A DNA stretch of 64,000 nt, taken from the NCBI GenBank assembly GCA_015499995.1, contig JADNRV010000086.1:1-64000 (forward strand), in the 5' to 3' direction. Below, one piece after another: positions 38,250-47,617 of the stretch. This DNA comes from Flammula alnicola. Its lineage: Eukaryota; Basidiomycota; Agaricomycetes; Agaricales; Strophariaceae. The position numbers and the translations under genes are program-made. A model generated the notes under the pieces. That model ran no database searches. It was not told where the DNA came from and saw only the letters and a list, made by a program, of their open reading frames with translations. Positions within the stretch are counted from its first letter, which is position 1. Each line of letters starts with the position of its first letter.

Positions 38250-39660
38250 ATGCGCCAATTTTCAAGCTGGACCAATCTCTGCTCTGGCATATTTTCTCCA
38301 CCGTTGCTGATATGGTCCAACCTCGGGAATCACACATTAGCACCTCCTTCAAAGACATTCACAGCAGCTCCCAAGTACGTCGATGTTGGCGGAGCCTTAT
38401 TCTGCGATCGCCATCCTTGTGGAGCCGGCTGATCAACCTCACATATCTCCAGCAAGTGCGAGATATTTGGAGAAACGAAGTCCTTAGGAAACCCGGAACG
38501 TTAACTGCTCTGCATAACTGGGTCAGTCTACCACGAAGAAATATTTTTTACCATCCTGGAAGATCATTGGGAAAGAATACGGAAGATCCAAGTCGAGGTG
38601 AGGGATGTACGCTTGCTCGTGAAGGATGATGATAGGCGGAAGGTGCTACAACGATCAGCGCTCAACCTGAAACTTTTTCGCCTTGTTTTCGGAAATACTC
38701 ATACCATCCCAACTACAAGGACCATAGTATTCACTAGTTGAGCTCCCGCTTCGACCGCCATGGTTTTCGTGGATCTGCGTGTTACATTTGTCAGGCTTCT
38801 TTTCAGTCATTGCTGGAGTGGCTGAACCTACCCGACGGATTTACAGATGCTTCGGATTTATCGCAACGGCGTCCCCTACCGAGGGTCAATCTTCGTCGAC
38901 TCTCAAGGATTCATATTCAAACTTGCCTCCCGACATGTATAGAATTTTTGGGACACGTGGATCCGGCCGTTTGGACATGCATACCTTCCGCCGCGTCGAC
39001 CCCGTGTCGACAGTTTTTGGACCATATTTTCTGGAACTCATGAATCGCTTTGTTTCGCGATATGCAATCCATCACTTCAGCAACCACTACGTTACGAAGA
39101 TATCCTTGGAAGTAGACGCGAAGAGGTTGACTTTCCGAGACGTTACCCGTCCCTATTTAAGCCCCTTTATCATTGACGATAGGATCCACATGCTATTTCC
39201 CCGTGTCGTCAGTTGCTTCAGCTCTGGCACACTCACCAATGTGAAAGGCGCACGTATCATATTCTCAGACTTTGACAATTTCCCGGCCCCAGAGCCCTAC
39301 TTCATTGCCTTCACCGATTCGCTTCTTAGCACAATAACATATTTGCGAACAAGGGTACAAACTCTCGAGTACCTCCGCCAAAAGTCTTCAGGCCCCGAAG
39401 TCGACTTTCCTTTCCCCGCTTTGCATACCATCGGCATTCAAGTTTTCCACGACGATGTGGACCTCTCTAACCCTGCGTCTATCATAGCACCATTCCCGGC
39501 ATGGAGAAACAATATGGGGCTCCCATTAAAGTCTTGGGAATGATCATAATAGGAATATTTGATCGTGTGGGCATTCACGATTTTTGGAACCTATTGCGCC
39601 GGGAATGAAGGTGATTTGGCACTCCCACAAAATTGTAACAGAGTATGTGTGCAGAAGCGG
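38250..39660 (+). pseudogene. F-box domain gene remnant
   Basis: An F-box-like start can be read in one frame (ISTSFKDIHSSSQVRRCWRS, SPSLWSRLINLTYLQQVRDI). It breaks near 38518, and the sequence continues one frame over (YHEEIFFTILEDHWERIRKI, DDRRKVLQRSALNLKLF) to a stop near 38735. A later open stretch (38779-39543) carries HTVTKIS-like blocks such as HYVTKISLEVDAKRLTF and ALHTIGIQVFHDDVDLSNPA. Beyond its stop, other frames still give IKVLGMIIIGIFDRVG and PGMKVIWHSHK, the normal end of these proteins. At least three frame changes show decay. Known of the family: large, rapidly evolving F-box sets occur in Agaricomycetes, acting as SCF ubiquitin-ligase adaptors when intact. Confidence 0.75.
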
Positions 39661-40884
39661 GGAGCCCGAGAAGCATGCATTTCGATGGTTTATATATTTT
39701 AGATCTCCTGCGAATAAAATTAAAGCCCTAAATGGCATTGTTTGTCGACCAACAATTTCTTCGTTTGTGAAGCTTTGGAGTATAAAGTGCAACTATAAAA
39801 TGTCAGGTAGATGGACAATGCTGCTGTAGGTCTTGGAACTTGAAGTGTACTAGTAGTGCACGACAGGCATGAGTGACCTTTTCCTTTGTATATATAATAC
39901 ACCTCCCTCAAGATCGGACTGGGATCGCGAGCGATGTGCTTGAGAGGTGGCGATTGTATGTATTTAAACCTTTTCCATTTTTTAATTGCTACCGTCACCA
40001 ATTGACTCCGAGGGCGCCTAACTGTCCCGAAGTAAACTGTTTGACTGTCAAGTTCAGGTTTATCAAATAGATATACCGAGGATGAAACAAAGAATGGAAA
40101 CAAAGGAAAAGCTGTGGTGAGGCAGGGACTTTTCGACACTCATAGCTCTGGACAGGCGCCTAACCGATGATGCAACATTATTGTCAATATCTACCCATTT
40201 CCTTGGAGTCATGTATCTCATTGAATAAACTGAAACCCGTTCGACCCAGCGATGCTGCAATCCGTTCCAGGTTTAGTTCCCGCCAGAACGGTGGATCTGA
40301 TGTGAGAATTGGTGGGCCGTGCGTTGCCGTCGTGTCTAATTAGCCTTATGTGCTGAGGGCAATGACCTCATGGGTGGATAACAATTGACTAATGTATGGC
40401 ATGTTATCATCTGATCGTACATATGCAAACCATGAGGCTTGCTTGCGCTTTGATTAAAAATATCTCACCGGACACGATGTTTGCAGTCAAGAATTCGAAT
40501 AACGATTTATCAAGCGAACCTTCTATGCTTCCTTCAAATTCTTGAGGGCTTTGAGCGGCTTCGAATTAGCCTCGAAACGGACGCGTCTCGGCGGGTCATG
40601 GGCTACTGTTACTAAGACTCGACACGCTTTGAAAATATTCAAGGAGGGAGAACTATGTAAGTACCGTCGAATTTTCAATTTTGGATTCGGGTAAACTCAG
40701 AGGAGTATGGTCGACCTCGTTACTCGCGATCGTAAGACAAAGTCTAAGCATACACGATCGATCATCCGTCACGGTCACCCTCGGTGACACCCCTATTTAA
40801 ATGCACTGAACCGTTTTCTGACGTTTTCATCCCCCTTTCTTCCTTCCACCAACATCTTTTCCACCTCGCCGTACCATACTCAAA
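39661..40884. other. Intergenic; from 40141 the first duplicated unit
   Basis: 39661-40140 shows nothing recognisable. 40141-40884 is the upstream part of the first duplicated unit and aligns with 42917-43425. It ends in a TATA-like TATTTAAA. Confidence 0.5.
40794..40801 (+). promoter_or_regulatory. TATA-like box of small-protein gene A
   Basis: TATTTAAA followed by ATGCACT lies about 84-91 bases upstream of the ATG at 40885. The same box is kept in copy B at 43336. Confidence 0.5.
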
Positions 40885-41296
40885 ATGACTGACAACAAGA
40901 GCTCTTCCTCGTCCTCTGATTACACCTATACCGGCAGCGGTACCAACAGTCAGGTCAGTCTCTTTCATCTCTTTCACCATTTTGTCTCCGTCTCCGAGTC
41001 TCGTCGCCAGAGGCCCCAAGCGTAGTTACGTTCAGACCAAAGCTCAACGTTAGACTTTGACTTTAGGGCAACCACTACTGCAGCCGCGAAGGAAGTGATG
41101 GTGGAAAGGGATATCACTATTCCAATACGTGCGTTTAGCCCATATCCGCGTCGAAATACCCTCACTAACTGCATACCCCTCCAGCGATGGAAGCTACTAC
41201 TATGCGAACACCAACGGTTCCACCTACCACGACAATGGTAGTGGAAAGTCGACCTATACCTCTCCAAGCGGCTATACGAAGACCAGTGGCAAGTAG
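40885..41296 (+). CDS. Tiny Ser/Tyr/Gly-rich protein, copy A
   Basis: The gene has three exons: 40885-40953, then one from 41067, then one ending at 41296. The protein of about 80 residues reads MTDNKSSSSSSDYTYTGSGT, NSQGNHYCSREGSDGGKGYH, YSNTDGSYYYANTNGSTYHD and NGSGKSTYTSPSGYTKTSGK. It has no signal peptide or membrane segment and a single cysteine. Composition is dominated by Ser, Gly, Tyr, Thr and Asn. I recall similar unnamed short proteins in Agaricomycetes, but no function is known. Such composition fits an intrinsically disordered, possibly aggregating or phase-separating protein (inference). Frame and splice sites are conserved with copy B, which supports the gene being real. Confidence 0.8.
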
Positions 41297-42553
41297 ATTG
41301 GCAAGGAAATGTGAGTCCACAGCAGTGGTTATCCGAATGGTGATTGAAGTTGTCTTCTCTGATGAACAGATGCTATGCTCTTGTCACAGCATCTCCAATA
41401 AATAGGTTGCTCTGTATTTGTAGTATCAAGGCGTAATCCGAGTATTTTTAGTCTTGACCTTGAAATATGGGGACTTGACGAAGGTCCAAGCCACCTCGCC
41501 GTTATTGCTTGTAATATCGCCGTACGAGATCTGAAGCGAGTTCGTCAATAAGGCTCACGCAACCCTCCTCTTTAGTATTTACAGACTCAATACTCAAGGC
41601 AAGGAAATCATTTCTTTATCCTATAAGAATTAAGATTAGATCGGGCGCCAATCGGCACTGTCGCAAATCGAAAGCTGATTAACCTTATTTGGATATTATA
41701 GAGATCTCACAAAATGCTCGACCCATGACAGCGGGCATCTAAGTATTGCACATATCAGCTTGATACTCTCGAGCTCGAGTCACTTGCCAGCATTTCATTG
41801 TTTAAAGAACATTTACATTCAGGAAAACATACGGGGTGGTTAGGGAAACATTGTTGTACCAGTGCAAGACAAGAGATATGCTTGCGACAACTCAAATTTC
41901 GTCGGGATCGTCGTACTACTGTACAACGATATCGGTCAGACTATAGCAAGTCGATATATCTATGTTTTCCATTGCAGAAAACCAATGGATGTCTTCAACC
42001 TTGACCCAAAAAGCCAGCTCTAGATCTAGTAGTGAGTACTATCCGCTCTATGGTTGTTTACTGAAGTACGACTACAACGGGTGGGCATTTGCATATATAT
42101 ATTTCGTGGTACTTGCGGTGACTCTTCTTCCTCACTATCCTTATTATGACATGTTCATTCCTGTTCGAAAGTGGAGGCTCCTACCACAGGAGCCCAGATA
42201 GCTTGCCGGTCAACGTTCGAGTATTGGGGAATGCTGCCTTCTGTGATTTGCCATGATATCATATGGCCTCAAGCAGCAATTCAGTAGCAACGATCAGGCT
42301 CGATCAGGCGTCCTAGCCTTACATAGGAGTACTTACCGATGAATTATCAATTTATATCTTCAAACAACTTTACAAAAGCTGTCGGAAACAGTCGGTTTTC
42401 GCGATAATTACCCACGATATTTCTGTCTCTCATCAAATTCTACCATCAGCGACACCCCCACCATCCACCCATTCACCAAAGCACATACAATATTTTAATC
42501 TGCCTATCTAATCTACTATTTAGCTGAGCACCTGCCAGATCTCACTGTCACAA
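41297..42553. other. Intergenic in the cluster, possible decayed family member
   Basis: After the end of unit A, a plus-strand stretch near 41995-42110 reads QKASSRSSSEYY and YDYNG in short open pieces, reminiscent of the family but without intact splice structure. From 42421 the sequence matches the upstream region of gene D (44181 on), with CATCAAATTCTA and CCATTCACCAAA shared. Confidence 0.4.
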
Positions 42554-42865
42554 TGGGCGCCAGTAGCCAATGTACTCATCCAGCCCCTCGCCCATGACTA
42601 CAGGGCAATCATTGGCGTATACGCCACCTTGGAGATAATGGCTCACCTGGATATCATTATTCAAATGTGTATGTACGGCTTGTTCGTAAGGCAAAGCGTT
42701 TTCGTTGTAAGGCAAGGTGTTCTCACTGACGGTGGTGACGGGGCCCCTTCCAACGACAGTAGTTATTACTACAATAATGCTAACAGACCTACCTACTACA
42801 AGAATGGAAAAGGATACTCCAGATACGCCTCTCCAAGTGGCCACACCAAGACCACTGGGAAGTAG
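42554..42865 (+). pseudogene. Ser/Tyr-rich protein, copy C, probably degenerate
   Basis: The sequence starts MGASSQ, then an intron-like gap, then GNHWRIRHLGDNGSPGYHYS. It ends with NDSSYYYNNANRPTYYKNGK and GYSRYASPSGHTKTTGK. The block order matches copies A and B. The donor after SSQ is altered (CAATGTACTC in place of CAGGTCAGT), and the first intron would be only about 35 bases. The second junction also lacks a clear acceptor. It could be a divergent gene with unusual splicing, but decay is more likely. Confidence 0.55.
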
Positions 42866-43335
42866 ACATGGAAGGTGAGAGCTTGCAATCTAGTTGGCTC
42901 GTTTGAAGGATGACAACATAGCTTTGGACAGGCGCCTAACCGATGATCTCAATATTATCTACCCATTTACTTGGAGTCATGTATATTATTGAAGAAACTG
43001 AAATCCATTCGACCCAAGAATGCTGCAATCTGTTCCAGGTTTAGTTCCCACCAAAAGGGTGGATCTGACGTGAGAGTTGGTGGGCCATGTGTTACCCTCG
43101 TGTCTAATTAGCATTATGTGCTAAGGAAAGCGAGGCCCTCATGGCTGGATAACAATTGACTAATGGATGGCATGTTATCATCTGATCACGCATATGCAAA
43201 TGAGGAGGCTTTTTTGTGCTTTTATCTAAAATATCTCACCGGACATGATGTTTGCAGTCAAGAATTCGAATAACGATTTGTCAAGCGATTGCCAAGCGAA
43301 GCTTCTAAGCATACACGATCCGTCACAACCACCCC

Positions 43336-43343
43336 TATTTAAA
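43336..43343 (+). promoter_or_regulatory. TATA-like box of small-protein gene B
   Basis: TATTTAAA followed by ATGCACTC lies about 83-90 bases before the ATG at 43426, the same arrangement as copy A. Confidence 0.5.
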
Positions 43344-43425
43344 TGCACTCAACCGTTTCTTAAGTGTTCATCCCCCTTTGTTCCTTCCACCAATATCTCT
43401 TCCACCTCCCCATACCATACTCAAA

Positions 43426-43841
43426 ATGACTGACAGCAAGAGCTCTTCCTCGTCCTCTGATTATACCGTCACAGGCAGCGGTACCAACAGTCAGGTCAGT
43501 CTCTTGCATCTCTTTCACCATTTTGCCTCTGTCTCCGAATCTCGTCGCCAGAGGCCCCAAGCGTAGTTACGTTCAGACCAAAGCTCAACATTAGACTTTG
43601 ACTGTAGGGCAACCACTACTGCAGCCGCGAAGGAAGTGATGGTGGAAAGGGATATCATTATTCCAATAAGTACGTGCGTTTAGCCCATATCCGCGTCGAA
43701 ATGCCCTCACTAACTGCATGCCCCTCCAGCGATGGCGGCTACTTCTATAAGAACCCCGACGGTTCCACCTACCACGACAATGGCAATGGGAAGTCCACCT
43801 ATACCTCTCCGAGCGGCTATACGAAGACCAGTGGAAAGTAG
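43426..43841 (+). CDS. Tiny Ser/Tyr/Gly-rich protein, copy B
   Basis: The gene has three exons: 43426-43494, then one from 43608, then one ending at 43841. The protein reads MTDSKSSSSSSDYTVTGSGT, NSQGNHYCSREGSDGGKGYH, YSNNDGGYFYKNPDGSTYHD and NGNGKSTYTSPSGYTKTSGK. It differs from copy A by a few substitutions that keep the composition and aromatic pattern (YYYANTNG versus YFYKNPDG). Both introns stay in the same phase. Function is unknown; see copy A for the reasoning. Confidence 0.8.
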
Positions 43842-44244
43842 ATTGGCAAGGAAATGTGAGTCCACGGCTGTGGTTGTCCGAATGGTGATTGAAGCTGTCT
43901 TCTCTGATGGACAGATGCTCTGCTCTTGCCACAGCGTCTCCAATAGTCATCAAGGCATAATCTGAGTACATTTTGGATGTTTTAGCCTTGACCTTGAAAT
44001 ATGGATTATTTTTTTGTCCCTATACTTAAGATTAGATCGGGCGCCAATCGGCACCTTGCATGCAGCAAATCGAAAGCTGATTAACTTTATTTGGATATTA
44101 TGGAGATCTCACTTGAAAATGCTCTTCAGCGGCAACGATCAGGCGCTTATTTATTTAACATATAATTGACCCTTACATATTCCGTCTCTCATCAAATTCT
44201 AAGCTCCAGCGACGCCCCCACCATCCGTCCATTCACCAAAACAC
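43842..44244. other. Intergenic between copies B and D
   Basis: The first part is the 3' flank of unit B. From about 44181 the sequence matches the upstream flank of copy C (42421 on), showing that a two-gene block was duplicated. Confidence 0.5.
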
Positions 44245-44985
44245 ATGCAACATATATACACGTCCAACGGACATGTTCAAGTTAAGCACGAGCCCGTTAA
44301 GGCTAAGGTTGAGGTGGAGAGCGGGGCGCGGGCCAAGTTCGCTAACCTTGGACCGTCTATCAAGACTGGTCAGAATGTTATGGTACGTGGCTTCCCTTTT
44401 GCAGACCTGTACCCAAGGTTCCTTGCGAAGGAGAGCAAAGGCAGAGGGACCGGGACTCTCATGATTTCCCCCTGAATATTAGGGCCGCGCTTACTGCCGA
44501 CACGCATATAAGAGCGACGCTCCATCTGACTACACCCATCTCGCATATTCGAGGGACGACGACAGGCCTTACCACTATCATAACGGGTGCGTCCTATTCT
44601 TACCACACCGTCTTTTCCTCGATCAGAATCTAATATTTGCGTGTCCATTCTGTCTTTCTCTTTCTGATTCTACGATATATTTACATATAGAAGTAGCATA
44701 TACTTCTGGAACCCCGACAAATCGTCCTACTACTACGACATGCAAGCTCGTTATTCGTGCTATATCTCCCCGCAGGGAGAGCTCAAGAAGACCCTGAACC
44801 CGGATCTCGAAGGTGAGCAGCCAAATTTCTCTCACGTGTGTTGTATGTCGATCGCGACTGATATCGATGGTATCTCTCTCTCGAAGCTGAAAGGGCGCTG
44901 TACTGCTTCCCGTGCGACTTCTTGGACCCGGACCCGGAGCTAGAATACAGCGCTAGCGCTAACGTTCGTCCCCATCCCCATCTTT
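44245..44985 (+). CDS. Diverged relative of the Ser/Tyr-rich small proteins, copy D
   Basis: Spliced pieces read MQHIYTSNGHVQVKHEPVKA, then GRAYCRHAYKSDAPSDYTHL and YSRDDDRPYHYHNG. These are followed by SSIYFWNPDKSSYYYDMQAR and SPQGELKKTLNPDLE. The order (short leader, GxxYC exon, HYHNG at the second junction, Y-x-NPD-x-S-YYY exon) mirrors copies A and B. The N-terminus is charged, unlike the Ser run of A and B. The final exon is uncertain: one frame ends at 44943, another continues with LYCFPCDFLDPDPELEY to about 44985. The extent given covers both. It may be a functional divergent paralogue. Confidence 0.5.
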
Positions 44986-47617
44986 AACTGTGATCCCTGA
45001 TCCGTGGGTTATGTCGCTCGCCTTCAAGTTCGAATTCCAAGAGCTGGTCGTTTTCTCTAATGCATCTCCGAGTCCGAGTCGTACCTATTAATTAACTCGG
45101 CGCATCCTTGGATCCCGGACGAAGATACATGTATTCCCTCATGCGACTCGGAAACCCTTCATATAACCGCCCAATCCCTCCATCATGATTTCTCGTTTTT
45201 CGTGCTGGAACCGTAGTGAATAGCGCGGTGACTATTAGGGTTACGCGTATGTAGTAGTTTCCATATCCTTTAGCGGACCAGCATGTCCCAATTATTCAAA
45301 TCACATATCTGCCTGCTCCTCCGGCCTTCACGATTCGGGTCTTCATGGACCCCATACATAACAACCACGAACTTCATTCTTCGTATGTGGAACCTATACG
45401 AACAGGGAATGCGAGTAGGACGTAGGGTCTCTTTTCTTTTTAAGATGGCGACGCCTGTCATGTTCAGAGCGCGGGGCCTTTGCATCGTAGGAGCTTGATA
45501 GAGACTCAGATTAATTCTCTGTGGAGAGGAGGGAGTAAAGTACCTGTGTGGAGGTGATTTATTCGCTTCGGAAGTATGAATCTCTTGGTACGCGCGCATT
45601 TCCACGTCTCAACCAATATGGTAAACATGAACCGGCTAATTCTACACGTTGATAGGTTTCATCGGGGGTGTCCCTGGCGTACTTCCTGTCCATGCCGCTG
45701 TTGATACTAGACCATCGGATGGTATGGGAGATACCTCAACAGACAGCCTACATATAAATATAAATATCCCTCCACGCCCCTCCTTCCATTATGCCCCGGC
45801 GGTGTTCACCGAAACGATGACGGTCAGATACATACTTTGTATTGGTCAAATGCCCTTCGAATTCAACAAGCGTTCAAGTTTTCCCATGACCTCCCGCAGC
45901 CTCCAGCGACTATGTCATCCTTCCCTTATTTGTACCGTGCAATGCATATCTCATCAACCAGAATCGACCAGCCACTGCGCGTTCCTTCCTTCCTTCCATA
46001 CGGGGGTACGAACGCCCACTCGAGCTCACACGTGTGCCGAAATCGATATCGCACGGTGCATGCGCACGGTGAGATAAGTGGGGTCCGTGGGTGAGATATG
46101 TATATAGTCGATAATAGATTGCATTCAGAAGCTGTGATGCATCCATCAGGCAATCATAAGTCCAGAGATAGGCAGCGAGCGATGGCGATTCCGGAAAAGG
46201 AAACCTGAAAGAGAATAATTCACTGTGCACCGCAGATAAAATTTGGAAGGACGGTCCCGTGGTAAGTACGAGGTGGTATGATACACGACGTCGATATACA
46301 TAGGCTTGGGGCGATGCAAGGGCGACTTCCGATGACACCTTTGCGCCCACCCCGGACCCGATCCCGATCAGGTGGTGTGTTTGTGTGTTGTGAAATAGCC
46401 CAGAGATGCATACGTTCCTGGGCTCTGGTCTTGGAATATTAATGGAATGGGGAGCTAGCGCGAAGAAGCTTGCACCTCCTCCGATTTCTGCGGGGAGAAG
46501 CAGTGGAGGATCCAGGTGTGTGTACGCACGAAGGCGGAGGGAGCTTGGATCCAGACAAACGCGTGCGGATGCGTAACAACGTCTCGGGCCCTGCGCGGTC
46601 ATCGAGGCGCGCACCGAGGGCAGGGCCGCAGGAATATGTAAGCGACTTGGAGGATGAAGCGATGAAGCCCGGACGCAGCGCAGGGCTGTCGGCTGTTCGC
46701 GATGTATGTACTTACCGTGGCGCCGGTTATAATTGGCCGGTATAATCTGAGCTCCAAATCTGACTGGAGAACGGTAGGCTAATTTTGAGCCAATCTACTG
46801 TATGCGACCCTCCTTATCGATGGTGTTGCTGTCAATGATTGGCATGCAGATGGATGGACGAAAATAACGGCGTGCGTACCCAGGTTGACATCTCCTCGGA
46901 TCTCGAGTAGGTTACCTATTCTGAGAGACCTATGACCGAGACATACAAAAGTCTTTGGGTGCCGTTTAGTGGGTTTTTTGTCACTGGGAAAAGCGGAACG
47001 AAGATGAGGAGGTGGGGATTGTGTGGAATCTTGAAAAGTAAAGGGCGAGACCATCATACATCTGGGAATGATCTTGATGCAGATGACCCTGATCAGGCAC
47101 TGTTGTCAACTTGCTATTCCACGTGGGAGACGGGGGGTTTGGTAAAGGGCTGCGATGGCGGTGAAAGGTGAGTGAAGAGAGAGAGAGGAGGAGGCGAGGA
47201 GGATGCTGGAGGTAGGAGAGGATGATCTAGTTTTTTAGAATCTCGGGTATGAAGCGCATCTTTTGTTATGTAAAGCGAGATTCGATGGGGATCACCGATG
47301 ATGAGAACATGCGGCTTTGGCAAGGAATGACCCGATGTGTTGAATTCATACTCCGCCTTTGCAAGATCCAGTCGCCAGCTTTCTGCTCTCTCCCCATCAC
47401 TCCTCCTCCTCTGGAATCCATATCGGCGCTCGTCACTGTGCCCATTGACCTCCAGAGTTTTGTTCAGATCACTCTCAGCGCTCGTCCCGCAGTCCAGAGT
47501 GTGTATCTGAGCGACCAAGATCCGTCGACATCGGGAGATAGAATTGACAGACTCAGATTCAAAAACAAGGTCCTCTTCTGATCTCAATCTCTCGTCAGGC
47601 CGATCCACTCGTCTCCC
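44986..47617. other. Long upstream region of the GATA-factor gene
   Basis: About 2.6 kb without a supported gene. Open frames on both strands (the longest is 45910-46614 on the minus strand) overlap each other and show no domains. A long regulatory leader is common for fungal developmental regulators, but no specific sites were proven here. Confidence 0.45.

Larger units (their letters stand above)
40141..41718 (+). repeat. Duplicated unit A of the Ser/Tyr-rich protein cluster
   Basis: This unit is highly similar to 42917-44124. Shared landmarks are GGACAGGCGCCTAACCGATG at the front, the promoter, both exons, and GATCGGGCGCCAATCGGCAC followed by GGATATTAT at the back. Insertions and deletions of up to a few hundred bases differ between the units, mainly in the upstream part. 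Confidence 0.85.
42917..44124 (+). repeat. Duplicated unit B of the Ser/Tyr-rich protein cluster
   Basis: This is the second copy of the unit described at 40141-41718, shorter by deletions in the upstream part. Similarity covers the promoter, coding exons, introns and 3' flank, so the duplication is at DNA level and fairly recent. Confidence 0.85.

Noticed and set aside
45910..46614. 234-codon open frame on the minus strand
   Set aside because: No domain, no paralogue and low-complexity composition; it overlaps other chance frames in a non-coding stretch.
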